Shown piece after piece: positions 15,873 through 24,520 of a stretch of 36,052 nt of DNA. The stretch lies in contig CAZFEN010000014.1 of NCBI GenBank assembly GCA_964517765.1, positions 1 to 36,052 on the forward strand. The letters run 5' to 3'. The notes below the pieces were generated by a model. It ran no database searches. It had not been told where the DNA came from and was given only the letters and a program-made list of their open reading frames with translations. Position 1 is the first letter of the stretch, and the number at the start of each line of letters is the position of its first letter. This DNA comes from Hydromicrobium sp964517765. GTDB taxonomy: Bacteria > Actinomycetota > Humimicrobiia > Humimicrobiales > Humimicrobiaceae. Made by a program: the position numbers and the translations under genes.

Positions 15873-16943
15873 TTGGAAATTGTAAAGAAAAATTCATCAG
15901 GGGAAAAAGTCACGGATATTCAGAGAAGATTGAAACTGCTTGGATATGATCTGGGAGTAACCGATATTGACGGCATCTTTGGGGCTGAAACCGAAAATGC
16001 AACCAGAAAATTCCAGCAGGACAGGGGACTTCTCGTAACAGGCATAATTGATTATGAAACCTGGCAAGAATTGGTAGATGCAGGATATAAAATCGGTGAA
16101 AGGATGTTATATCTGAAGCATCCTCCCTTCAGAGGGGATGATGTAAGGACCCTTCAGGTATGGCTTAAAACGCTTGGTTTTTATCCCTATGATGAGAATG
16201 GAATATTTGGCGAAAAAACCCGGCAGGCACTGGTAGATTTTCAAAAAGATATGAATATCGCCGATGATGGTATAGCAGGAGAAGAAACAATTCAAAGTCT
16301 TAAAAGTCTAAAGAGGATCATAATATCAAAGGAAACTTCCCAGTTTCCGTTGATTAAAAGTCAGGATAGAAAAAAAGAACTCAGCGAAAACAAAGTAATT
16401 CTGGATTACAGCGAAAATATAGAGGATATGAGAAGCAGTGATAAATATTTAAATGAAAAAATTTATATCTGCAGGAGTATAGTGAATTTTTGCAGGGATA
16501 TATTATCCGGATATGATATAGAGATTATGCTTTCTATTAGTGCTGGTGAAAAACATAATATATTTCTATCTGACAGGATCGAGTATGCGAATAGAAGCAA
16601 TGCCGATCTGCTGGTCAGCATCGATTTGAATTACTCGATTGATAAAGATGTCAATGGCTGCAGTTGTTTTTATTTTAAGGGCCTTAAATCACATTCGATT
16701 CCCGGATATAGAATTGCAAATCTTATTCAGGATAGAATCACCGGTAATTTGAAAATTTTGGATTGCAGGGTTCATGGGGCAAACTATGCTATTCTCAAAG
16801 AAACAAATATGACATCGGTTCTGGTGAAACCTGCTTTTATTTCAAATCTTAAAGAAAGAGAAAGATTGAAGGAATCCGATTATCAGATAAAGATTAGCGA
16901 GAATATAGTAGAAGCTATTCTGGAATATCTAAGTGACCAGTAA
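15873..16943 (+). CDS. CwlM-like PG-binding pseudo-amidase
   Basis: A 356-aa protein with two PG_binding_1 repeats (about 8-70 and 83-147). A C-terminal domain (about 173-354) aligns by eye with Amidase_3. The Amidase_3 zinc ligands and catalytic Glu appear lost: the start motif DPGHGG reads DYSENIE (178-184), the SIHAN His is D251 in SIDLN, and the VLVE Glu is K319 in VLVKPAFISN. There is no signal peptide. Mycobacterial CwlM has the same architecture, sits next to trxB/trxC, is cytoplasmic and regulates MurA rather than cutting murein. I infer a similar regulator. The TTG start has AAGGA upstream. Confidence 0.8.
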   Translation: MEIVKKNSSGEKVTDIQRRLKLLGYDLGVTDIDGIFGAETENATRKFQQDRGLLVTGIIDYETWQELVDAGYKIGERMLYLKHPPFRGDDVRTLQVWLKTLGFYPYDENGIFGEKTRQALVDFQKDMNIADDGIAGEETIQSLKSLKRIIISKETSQFPLIKSQDRKKELSENKVILDYSENIEDMRSSDKYLNEKIYICRSIVNFCRDILSGYDIEIMLSISAGEKHNIFLSDRIEYANRSNADLLVSIDLNYSIDKDVNGCSCFYFKGLKSHSIPGYRIANLIQDRITGNLKILDCRVHGANYAILKETNMTSVLVKPAFISNLKERERLKESDYQIKISENIVEAILEYLSDQ

Positions 16944-16984
16944 AATTTAGAAGAATAATGAATTGCAATCAATAGTTGATAGTT

Positions 16985-18052
16985 ATGTATGTAATATATG
17001 ATGATTTTTACCTGAAACATTCCAATGGGTTCGGTCATCCTGAAAATTCAAACAGACTTACAGCAATCAAAGGAGCAATTGACAGATGGAATTTAAAAAG
17101 CAGGATTGCTTTTAGAAAACCTCGCCCTGCCGCCGGTAAAGAAATTGAGATGGTCCATGATAAAGATTATATTCAAAAAATAAAAGATTTATCAGGAATG
17201 GGAGGTATTTCTTACCTGAACCCGGATACTGCAGTAACAGAATATACTTATGATTGTTCCCTTCTGGCAGCCGGAGGCTGCTTCGAAGGTCTGGATTTGA
17301 TTTTTAATAGTAATAATAAATCTCGTAAATTTTTTGCAGCTATTCGTCCTCCCGGCCACCATGCTTTTAAAAATTACGGAAGCGGATTTTGCATTTTTAA
17401 TAATGCTGCTCTAAGTGCCAGATATGCGCAGGCACGCTGTGGCGTCAAGAAAATTGCCATAATCGATTTTGATGCGCATCATGGAAATGGAACACAGGAT
17501 TTTTTTTATGATGACAGCAGTGTGTTTTATATATCTTTCCACCAGTATCCTCATTACCCGGGAACAGGGAATTTCAGTGAGATTGGAAAGGGTAAAGGAA
17601 CTGGTTTCAATATGAACTTTCCTTTTATGGGTAAAACCGGGGATCCTGATTATATAATTGCATTACTGGATATAATAATCCCTGTTATGGAAAGATTTGA
17701 ACCGGAATTGTTTTTGATAAGTGCGGGGTATGATTCGCATTATCTGGATACTCTTTCTTCTCTCAACCTGATAGAAGAATCATATTATAAAATAATGTAT
17801 ATCATTTCTTATTTGAGCCATAAACACTGCTCCGATAGAATTGGAATATTACTCGAAGGTGGTTATGAATATAATGCAACTGCAGAAAGTGTTCTTGAAA
17901 CTATGCGCGGATGCTTTGATAATAAGAACCTTTCGGATATAGGAAGTAAAAGCGATCTTGAAAATGGTTTGGGAATAGACAGGGATTTTTTGGCCGGAAA
18001 GATAAAAAATAAAATGATCCTGGACAGGGTAAAAGATATTTTTAAAGTTTAA
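16985..18052 (+). CDS. histone-deacetylase-family amidohydrolase
   Basis: A 355-aa arginase-fold deacetylase. Motifs in order: HPENSNRL near the N-terminus, RPPGHHA with the catalytic His pair (125-126), the zinc site D163/H165 in IDFDAHHGNG, the third ligand D250 in SAGYDSH, and the C-terminal LLEGGY. All catalytic residues are present, so it should remove acetyl groups from lysines, polyamines or small molecules. AcuC-type deacetylation of acetyl-CoA synthetase is one option. The start may instead be a TTG three codons earlier; neither has a clear Shine-Dalgarno. It lies 41 bp after the CwlM-like gene. Confidence 0.92.
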   Translation: MYVIYDDFYLKHSNGFGHPENSNRLTAIKGAIDRWNLKSRIAFRKPRPAAGKEIEMVHDKDYIQKIKDLSGMGGISYLNPDTAVTEYTYDCSLLAAGGCFEGLDLIFNSNNKSRKFFAAIRPPGHHAFKNYGSGFCIFNNAALSARYAQARCGVKKIAIIDFDAHHGNGTQDFFYDDSSVFYISFHQYPHYPGTGNFSEIGKGKGTGFNMNFPFMGKTGDPDYIIALLDIIIPVMERFEPELFLISAGYDSHYLDTLSSLNLIEESYYKIMYIISYLSHKHCSDRIGILLEGGYEYNATAESVLETMRGCFDNKNLSDIGSKSDLENGLGIDRDFLAGKIKNKMILDRVKDIFKV

Positions 18053-18060
18053 AAAAAGAA

Positions 18061-18501
18061 GTGTTTAAAAAGAAATTTTACATCTTACTATTTTTACTGC
18101 TGACGGTTATTATTATCCTGCCTGCCTGTAGAAGTTATGATGGGAAATTTGATATAGCATATTTTTTCAAAACTGACCCCGAAAAAGCTGTTTTTGATTT
18201 TTTTCAATCTCTTGAAAATAAAGATGCAGATTACATCTATGCAAATTTAATACCCGATAAAGATAAGAACAATATCAGCAGGGAAAAATATGTAAGTGAA
18301 TTCGAAATTATACTTTCTGACATAGTGAGCATAGATGTCAATAGAACCGTATATCTCGGGTATGAAAACGATATGAGTAAAGTGGTGACGGAGTTCGAGG
18401 TCAATTATGCAAGTGGAGAAATCAAACAATACAAGAAGTATATCTATCTGGTCGAGGAAAATGGCAAGTGGAAAATAATTTTCGAAAAAACTTTTATATA
18501 A
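18061..18501 (+). CDS. small lipoprotein, NTF2/DUF4878-like
   Basis: A 146-aa predicted lipoprotein. It has a lysine-rich start, a hydrophobic segment, and the lipobox LPAC with lipidation at C23. The mature part (about 36-146) has the pattern of NTF2-like/DUF4878 folds: FDFFQSLENKDADYIYANL early, and an EENGKWKIIFE strand pair at the end. The family has no single function; members are often cell-surface accessory proteins. The start is a GTG with a weak A-rich site. It begins 8 bp after the deacetylase gene and probably shares its transcript. Confidence 0.75.
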   Translation: MFKKKFYILLFLLLTVIIILPACRSYDGKFDIAYFFKTDPEKAVFDFFQSLENKDADYIYANLIPDKDKNNISREKYVSEFEIILSDIVSIDVNRTVYLGYENDMSKVVTEFEVNYASGEIKQYKKYIYLVEENGKWKIIFEKTFI

Positions 18502-18555
18502 TAATTTTTTTTAAAGAATAATTTATGATATTTGATATAATATTTAACTAAGATT

Positions 18556-20334
18556 ATGATTAAAAAAATAAGAATAATTTTAATCTTGCTCTTCTGTCTG
18601 GCACTTGTCCTATCATATGCGAGCGGCTGTTTTTTGGATGGCACTGATTTAACCCGGGAGAGTAATGGAAAGCAGAATAGTGACACTGAAGGGTCAGATA
18701 ATAGTATCGACAACAGACTCAACGATTTAAAAAATCAAATTGTCAGTCCTCCGGTAGTTATATCCCACGAGTCCGGAGAAATAATTTACGGCAGCGGAGA
18801 AAAGGAATTAATCTTTATAAAGGGCCATGCGGATAGCGGCAACACCATAGAAGTTTATGTAAATGGTATTTTGGAACAGGGCAGCGTAGTTGTTGACAGC
18901 AGTGGTAATTTTGAAACTTTAAATGGAGTAGCAATAAATGAAGGACAGAACACCATTGAACTGATATCAATAAGCCCTTCCGGAAAAGAAAGTAATCCTA
19001 CGGAATTTAATTTATTTTTAAGCGTACCTGAGAAAGTCGAGTATAAAATATTCGAAAACTCCGAAAATTTAAAAGAAATAAGCGATACCTATTATTCTAC
19101 AGAAATTAATCCTGAAGTGTATATTCGCGGTAATCATCTTCCTTCTTCCCGGGTTTCTATCCTTGTGAATGATAAAATAGTGGGCGAAGTTGTAAGCAAT
19201 GATCAGGGTGTTTTCGAATTGGATGAAGTTATGTTAAAACCGGGTAATAATGAAATAGCTGTCTGGTCAGTAACAGGTGACGGATTTACAAGTGCGCCGG
19301 TATTTACAAATCTGATAGTAACCACGGATCTGGGTGTGCCAATGCCCTCCGATCTAACTGGCTACAAGCAGGGAAATGCCAATTACCTGAGCTGGAATTC
19401 AAGTATCGAGACTGATTTCGATTCATATAAACTGGTCAGAGTAGAGGACCCCTGCATCAATCCGGAATATCCCGTAAACGATGTTATTGCTACTTTTAAC
19501 AATATAAATACCAAATCTTATATTGATAATGAAATAGTAAGCGGTAAATCATATTATTATACTTTATGGACCCTGGATAAGGCAGGACGTGTAGTATCCA
19601 GCAATGTAGTGGCGATCCCCAAACCTGTTTATTCCATTGAATTTATTAAGGTTCCTTCTTCCATAAGCAATACTATTGCCAGAAGAGAATGGTTTTATCA
19701 GGCATATGAGCTAACCAATACCGGCAATGTAACTATCGATGTTCAGCCGATAATGTTATGGCTCAAACTTGTACCCGATACTGATGAAGAAATGGAAATT
19801 TCTCCATTATGGGAGGTACACATATGGGAGCCCAATGGTCAATACTACTATTCGAATGAGGGTATTTATTCTACTTATATTTCAGATTGGAGGAATTTTG
19901 ATGGTACCACTAAGACGGAGACGACGACTACGTTCAGTACAGATGGTTTGACTAAAACTGTTACCGAGACCAGGATCAGTAAAAAAACCAGAGAGGGCAA
20001 CGTTAACCTTAAAAGAATAATGACGACAACTACGGATACTACCATAACTGTAACTGATAAATCTACAACACCTTGGACCATCACTGGACCTACCACTACT
20101 ACTGACACTGCTACAGAAATAGTGGAGCCTGAAAAAATAGGATCACTTATAACAGGGCTGAAGCCTGGTGAAAAAAGAATAATAGAAGTCAAAGTACAGA
20201 ACATTGCGGCTGAGAACGGTGAAAAGATTATTGTTCATTTTCATTTTGCCCCCGTAGATTGTGATGGGCGCTTCTATATTGATGAGATTAAATCTACTCT
20301 TGATATCGAAGTGATAGGTGAAAGTAGAAATTAG
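18556..20334 (+). CDS. modular surface lipoprotein with Ig-like and FN3 domains
   Basis: A 592-aa predicted lipoprotein. The signal peptide ends in the lipobox ASGC, with lipidation at C25. Two bacterial Ig-like modules follow (about 60-150 and 160-255), each with an NxIEVYVNG/NNEIAVWSV-type pattern. A fibronectin type III-like domain lies at about 258-355. The C-terminal region (about 365-590) contains a strongly Thr-rich stretch (about 455-530) with repeated TTTT and TVTET motifs, then a beta-rich ending. No enzyme motif is visible. A cell-surface binding or adhesive role is plausible. No Shine-Dalgarno precedes the ATG, and TATAAT (18536-18541) lies 14 bp upstream, so the mRNA may be nearly leaderless. 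Confidence 0.75.
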   Translation: MIKKIRIILILLFCLALVLSYASGCFLDGTDLTRESNGKQNSDTEGSDNSIDNRLNDLKNQIVSPPVVISHESGEIIYGSGEKELIFIKGHADSGNTIEVYVNGILEQGSVVVDSSGNFETLNGVAINEGQNTIELISISPSGKESNPTEFNLFLSVPEKVEYKIFENSENLKEISDTYYSTEINPEVYIRGNHLPSSRVSILVNDKIVGEVVSNDQGVFELDEVMLKPGNNEIAVWSVTGDGFTSAPVFTNLIVTTDLGVPMPSDLTGYKQGNANYLSWNSSIETDFDSYKLVRVEDPCINPEYPVNDVIATFNNINTKSYIDNEIVSGKSYYYTLWTLDKAGRVVSSNVVAIPKPVYSIEFIKVPSSISNTIARREWFYQAYELTNTGNVTIDVQPIMLWLKLVPDTDEEMEISPLWEVHIWEPNGQYYYSNEGIYSTYISDWRNFDGTTKTETTTTFSTDGLTKTVTETRISKKTREGNVNLKRIMTTTTDTTITVTDKSTTPWTITGPTTTTDTATEIVEPEKIGSLITGLKPGEKRIIEVKVQNIAAENGEKIIVHFHFAPVDCDGRFYIDEIKSTLDIEVIGESRN

Positions 20335-20410
20335 AACCTTTAAAACATCTTATTCCTATTATATAATTTATTTTCTGATAAATTTTCTATGAAAGTGGAG
20401 TCTTGAGATT

Positions 20411-21058
20411 ATGAACAAAAAAGATAAAAAAAATCATAAAGATTTCGGCCATATGAAAAAAGATTCCGGCAATGGTCAGGATATGGAAGAAATGACGGAA
20501 TATAAAAAGCCTGGAAAGAAGAAAACAGAAGATTTTCCCGGAGAAGAAATAAAAAGAGAACTTGAAGTGGAAGAACTTGAAGAAGAGATAGAACTTTTAA
20601 GAAAGGAACTGGAGAATTATAAAAAGACCGAAGAAGAACATCTGGATAGAATCAAAAGATTACAGGCGGATTATGATAATTACAGGAAAAGAACCTTAAA
20701 AGAGCATCTGGAACATATAAAGAGAGCAAATAAAGATTTAATAGAAAAACTTCTCCCCGTAATAGATAATTTTGAAATAGCACTTGAAACCGGAATGAAA
20801 TTAAAAAAGGAAGAAGATGATTTCTACAGAGGCATAAAAATGATTTATGAAAATCTAATCGAACTCTTGAGGAAAGAGAATGTCAAAGTCATTGATCCGA
20901 AGGGAGAGCAGTTTAATCCGGAAGTCTGCGAAGCGGTTGCAACCGAATCTGTCGAAGGTTTTCATGAGGGAGATATACTGGAAGTCATAAGAAAAGGTTA
21001 TATGATAGACAACTTTCTGATAAGACCTGCAGTAGTGAAAGTTTGTAAAAAAAAGTAA
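20411..21058 (+). CDS. grpE: nucleotide exchange factor GrpE
   Basis: A 215-aa GrpE. The N-terminal 55 residues are highly charged and low complexity. A long coiled-coil helix (about 56-105) contains the RLQADYDNYRKRT signature. The C-terminal beta domain (about 150-213) contains NPEVCEAVA and IRPAVVKVCKKK. It releases ADP from DnaK. Normal family length. No dnaK, dnaJ or hrcA lies beside it, which is unusual. It is followed 16 bp later by lemA, with GAGGAG between them. No CIRCE-like element was seen upstream. Confidence 0.95.
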   Translation: MNKKDKKNHKDFGHMKKDSGNGQDMEEMTEYKKPGKKKTEDFPGEEIKRELEVEELEEEIELLRKELENYKKTEEEHLDRIKRLQADYDNYRKRTLKEHLEHIKRANKDLIEKLLPVIDNFEIALETGMKLKKEEDDFYRGIKMIYENLIELLRKENVKVIDPKGEQFNPEVCEAVATESVEGFHEGDILEVIRKGYMIDNFLIRPAVVKVCKKK

Positions 21059-21074
21059 GAGGAGTTTTAATCTT

Positions 21075-21665
21075 ATGCGCAAGAGAATAACTTTAGGATG
21101 TGCCATAGGTTTCGTTGCAGTAATAATTATTATCGCAATAGTCCTGGTTGCCTATGTGGTGGATTCCAGAAATAAGATGGTGACAAAAGAGATAGAAACT
21201 GAAAATGCCTGGGGCCAGGTACAAAATGTGTATCAGAGGAGACTTGATCTCGTACCAAATCTGGCAGAGAGCACAAAAGCTTATATGCAGCTCGAGAAAG
21301 ATATCTTCGAAATGATAGCGGAAGCAAGGGCCGGTATACAAAATGCCGGGACACCGGCCGAACTCGAAAGTGCAAGTGAAGAAATAAGTTCCATTATTGG
21401 TGATATCAGAGTTGTTGTCGAGGACACACCAGAGCTCAAGGCAAGCGAAACGGTCCGTGATCTGATGGTTCAACTTGAAGGAACGGAGAACAGAATCGCA
21501 ACGGAGAGAGGAAGATTTAACGAAACGATAAGAGATTATAATACTTATATTAAACTCTTTCCCAGAAATATAATTGCAGGCTGGTTTGGATTCGAAGCAA
21601 AAGAATTCTTTGAAGCCCAGGAGGGAGCAGAGATAGCTCCCGGGGTTGATCTGGAATTGGATTAA
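21075..21665 (+). CDS. lemA: LemA family protein
   Basis: A 196-aa protein with one N-terminal membrane helix (about 7-29). It then carries the LemA core: ETENAWGQVQNVYQRRLDLVPNL, a long helical stretch, and the ATERGRFNETIRDYNTYIKLFP segment. LemA proteins are membrane-anchored helical bundles of uncertain function. They are commonly paired with a TPM-domain gene, as here; that gene starts 3 bp after the lemA stop. A strong GAGGAG site precedes the ATG. Confidence 0.95.
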   Translation: MRKRITLGCAIGFVAVIIIIAIVLVAYVVDSRNKMVTKEIETENAWGQVQNVYQRRLDLVPNLAESTKAYMQLEKDIFEMIAEARAGIQNAGTPAELESASEEISSIIGDIRVVVEDTPELKASETVRDLMVQLEGTENRIATERGRFNETIRDYNTYIKLFPRNIIAGWFGFEAKEFFEAQEGAEIAPGVDLELD

Positions 21666-21668
21666 GAG

Positions 21669-22625
21669 GTGAAACCGATTTTAGTTAAATTTGAAAAAAG
21701 ATTAATTTTCTTTTTTATACCTTTTCTAATTTGTTTCTTTTTCCATACGGGTTTTATTTTTTCCCAGGATGTAAGTTACCCGGAGCCAACAGGATATGTA
21801 AACGATTATGCTGGACTGTTGGATTCCGGGTCCAAAACCAAATTGGAGGAGTTGGCCTCCAAAATCGAAAGAGAGACAGGCAGTGAGATAGCCGTGGCAA
21901 TTGTGGAAAGCCTGCAGGGGATCCCGGAAGAAGAATATGCGGTAGAACTTTTTGAAAAATGGGGGATAGGAAAAGAGAAAGGAGATAATGGACTCCTTAT
22001 ATTGATTTGCACCGAAGGGGAGCCCGGGAACAGACCTTTAAGGATAGAAGTCGGATATGGCCTGGAGGGAGTAATAACGGATCTTGAAGCCTCCGAAATC
22101 GTCAATGATATAATCGTCCCAAATTTTCAAGCAGATAATTTCTATACAGGTCTTTATGATGCGTTCATGGTTATTGCCGGACAAGTCTACGAAGAAGAAG
22201 GCCTGGAACCGCTAACCGCCGCCGAAACTTCCACTGAGGTGTCTTCGGGTAATATTTTTTCGGAATTTCCTTTTGGTTGGGTATGTTGTTTCCCAATACC
22301 TTTTATATTTATCATTGTAATAGTCTTTGTTAATTTCTTTAAAAAAAGATGTCCCAGATGCAGAAAATTCAAATTAAAGACAACGACAACTGTATTAAAG
22401 GCACCTACCTATACGGAGTCCGGTAAAAGTCTTGTAAAGAGATTATGCTCCAATTGTGGATATAACGATAAAAAAGAAGTGACCATACCAAAAAAGACCA
22501 GGTCGTCTACCTGGATCGGTGGCAGTGGTGGATTTCGCGGCGGCGGTGGATCTTCGGGTGGAGGAGGCTTTAGTGGTTTTGGTGGAGGCTCTTCCGGAGG
22601 AGGCGGTGCCAGTGGAAGATGGTAA
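21669..22625 (+). CDS. TPM-domain membrane protein with zinc-ribbon and Gly-rich tail
   Basis: A 318-aa protein. An N-terminal signal sequence or helix (about 10-32) precedes a TPM domain (about 40-180) with YVNDYAGLLD and a DNGLLILIC-type core. A membrane helix follows (about 203-224). A zinc ribbon comes next (CPRC at about 228, LCSNCGY at about 255), and the tail is Gly/Ser-rich ending SGRW. The TPM topology places the domain outside the membrane. TPM domains have been linked to phosphatase activity in thylakoids and to chaperone-like roles in bacteria. It pairs with lemA. The GTG start overlaps its own GAGG site, so the exact start is uncertain. Confidence 0.9.
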   Translation: MKPILVKFEKRLIFFFIPFLICFFFHTGFIFSQDVSYPEPTGYVNDYAGLLDSGSKTKLEELASKIERETGSEIAVAIVESLQGIPEEEYAVELFEKWGIGKEKGDNGLLILICTEGEPGNRPLRIEVGYGLEGVITDLEASEIVNDIIVPNFQADNFYTGLYDAFMVIAGQVYEEEGLEPLTAAETSTEVSSGNIFSEFPFGWVCCFPIPFIFIIVIVFVNFFKKRCPRCRKFKLKTTTTVLKAPTYTESGKSLVKRLCSNCGYNDKKEVTIPKKTRSSTWIGGSGGFRGGGGSSGGGGFSGFGGGSSGGGGASGRW

Positions 22626-22691
22626 TCTCCGAATTTCAGTAACTTTAATATCAAGAAAAGATAAAGCAGAAACAAAGCAGGAGTTTTTTAA

Positions 22692-23471
22692 ATGAAGATT
22701 GCTATATCGGGCAAGGGTGGAGTGGGCAAGACCACTCTGGCGGCCTGTCTTTCAAAGTATTATGCCCATAAAAATTATAAGGTGATTGCAGTTGATGCGG
22801 ATCCTGATGCAAACCTGGCATCAGCCCTGGGATTGGGTTATAAAGATGCTTTGAAGATCGTACCCCTGATTGAGATGAAAGACCTGATCGAAGAAAGAAC
22901 CGGAGCAAAACCAGGAGGATATGGCGCATTCTTTAAATTAAATCCTAAAGTGGATGATATTCCTGAAAAATTCGGGATAGATATCGATGGGGTAAGACTG
23001 CTGGTTGCCGGCACGATAAAAGCCGGTGGAAGCGGATGTTATTGTCCGGAAAATGTCCTGCTTAAAAGCCTTTTCAGGCATCTTGTGATCAGTCGCGAAG
23101 AGATTGTGATCCTGGATATGGAGGCAGGGATAGAGCATCTGGGCAGAGGAACATGTGAAAATATGGATGCTTTGATCATTGTAGTGGAACCCGGTCTGAG
23201 AAGTGTCCAGACTGCCTGGACCGTGAGAAAGATGTCCCGCGATCTTGGAATCAAGGTCCTTTTCGTCGTGGTGAACAAAATAAGAAACGATGAGGAGGAA
23301 AAATTAATAAAAGATAGATTGGAGGATTTTGTAATCCTGGGCAAACTCTCATACAGCGATGGCGTCAGGGAATCGGACCTCAAATATTTTTCTCCCTGTG
23401 AAGCGGATCCGGAATTTAAAAATTCGGTAGAGAAAATCGCAGAAGGATTATCCAGGTATATAAATAGGTAA
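22692..23471 (+). CDS. cooC: CooC-type nickel-insertion ATPase
   Basis: A 259-aa MinD/SIMIBI-class ATPase. The deviant Walker A GKGGVGKTT (7-15), including K8, sits at the N-terminus, followed by the ADPDANLA switch segment. A C116-x-C118 pair in GSGCYCPEN matches the CXC that binds Ni/Zn at the dimer interface of CooC from Carboxydothermus. LDMEAGIEHLGRG is typical of CooC/AcsF. Its expected role is nickel loading of CO dehydrogenase or acetyl-CoA synthase. The target enzyme is not in the window. It is placed directly upstream of nfnAB, with a GGAG site. Confidence 0.88.
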   Translation: MKIAISGKGGVGKTTLAACLSKYYAHKNYKVIAVDADPDANLASALGLGYKDALKIVPLIEMKDLIEERTGAKPGGYGAFFKLNPKVDDIPEKFGIDIDGVRLLVAGTIKAGGSGCYCPENVLLKSLFRHLVISREEIVILDMEAGIEHLGRGTCENMDALIIVVEPGLRSVQTAWTVRKMSRDLGIKVLFVVVNKIRNDEEEKLIKDRLEDFVILGKLSYSDGVRESDLKYFSPCEADPEFKNSVEKIAEGLSRYINR

Positions 23472-23523
23472 TGATTTTTAGTAGACAAATTTTAACGTTG
23501 TTGTACAATAATTTTTTAAAGAA

Positions 23524-23544
23524 GGGCTTATGCCCATTTTTTTT
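23524..23544 (+). terminator. intrinsic terminator-like hairpin after cooC
   Basis: GGGC-TTAT-GCCC followed by A and eight T residues, 53 bp past the cooC stop. The stem is only 4 bp, so termination may be partial, leaving read-through into nfnA. Candidate only. Confidence 0.45.
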
Positions 23545-23588
23545 GGTTAAAAATAGAAACATTTTAATAAATAGAAAACGGTGGGTAT

Positions 23589-24458
23589 TTGTATAAAATT
23601 ATTAAGAAAGAAAGACTGACGGAAGACAAAGACAGGTTTTATATTAAAGCTCCGTTAATAGCTGAAAAAGCAAGAGCCGGACAATTCGTAGTTATAAGGA
23701 TAAACGAAGAAGGAGAGAGAATTCCCCTGACTATTGCAGATTATGACCGAAAAAATGGAATAATCAGCATAGTATCTATGAGAGTGGGTAAGACCACCAC
23801 CCTGCTTTCCGGTTTAAAGCAGGGTGACAGCATACAGGATGTGGTAGGTCCTCTTGGAAATGCTTCCGAAATCAAAAACTTTGGCAAAGTCATCTGTATT
23901 GGCGGAGGGGTTGGTATAGCTACCATGTTTCCTATAACCAGGGAACTAAAAAGGGCCGGTAATTATATAATTTCAATTATTGGGGCAAGGAGCAGGGATC
24001 TTCTTATTTTAAAAGAGGAGATGAAGAATGTATCTGACGAATTATATATATGCAGTGATGATGGATCCCAGGGATACCACGGTTTTGTGTCCGGTTTCTT
24101 AAAGGAATATCTGGATAAAGATTTATCCGGCAGAACAGATAAAGAGATAAGCATTGCAAGAGTGGTTGCTATTGGTCCGGCTCAGATGATGGCCGCTGTA
24201 GCGGAAGTCACAAGGCCGTATGGTATAAAGACAATAGTATCCCTCAATTCTATAATGGTAGATGGCACGGGTATGTGCGGAGCATGCAGAGTAGAAGTGG
24301 GAGGTAAGACTAAATTCGTATGTGTTGACGGGCCTGAATTTGACGCACACCAGGTAAATTTCGATCTCCTGCTGTCCAGGCAAAAAATATACTGTAACGA
24401 TGAAGGTGTTTGTTTCGATCTTTATAAACATAAATGCAAGCTGCCTTATAATAATTAA
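23589..24458 (+). CDS. nfnA: NfnA: NADH-dependent ferredoxin:NADP+ reductase alpha subunit
   Basis: A 289-aa flavoprotein reductase. An N-terminal FAD domain (about 1-95) precedes an NAD(P)-binding domain with CIGGGVGIATMFP (103-115). A C-terminal [2Fe-2S] site has C230, C233 and C245, with D225 five residues before C230. In Thermotoga NfnA the cluster is held by one Asp and three Cys with this spacing. With NfnB it would carry out flavin-based electron bifurcation among NADPH, NAD+ and ferredoxin. Also annotated as sulfide dehydrogenase SudB or dihydroorotate dehydrogenase electron-transfer subunit. The TTG start has a GGTGGG site. Confidence 0.9.
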   Translation: MYKIIKKERLTEDKDRFYIKAPLIAEKARAGQFVVIRINEEGERIPLTIADYDRKNGIISIVSMRVGKTTTLLSGLKQGDSIQDVVGPLGNASEIKNFGKVICIGGGVGIATMFPITRELKRAGNYIISIIGARSRDLLILKEEMKNVSDELYICSDDGSQGYHGFVSGFLKEYLDKDLSGRTDKEISIARVVAIGPAQMMAAVAEVTRPYGIKTIVSLNSIMVDGTGMCGACRVEVGGKTKFVCVDGPEFDAHQVNFDLLLSRQKIYCNDEGVCFDLYKHKCKLPYNN

Positions 24459-24520
24459 AAGAGATTCGGCACTTATAATGAGGGGGTTTATTATATAAGG
24501 TTGATTTTAAGATTTGAGAG

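Noticed and set aside
19875..20204. 109-codon minus-strand open frame in the large lipoprotein gene
   Set aside because: Arises from the Thr-rich ACN/ACT codons read backwards as Val/Ser; no start signal.
22501..22625. Gly/Ser repeats as a DNA repeat array
   Set aside because: They encode the normal glycine-rich tail of TPM-domain proteins.
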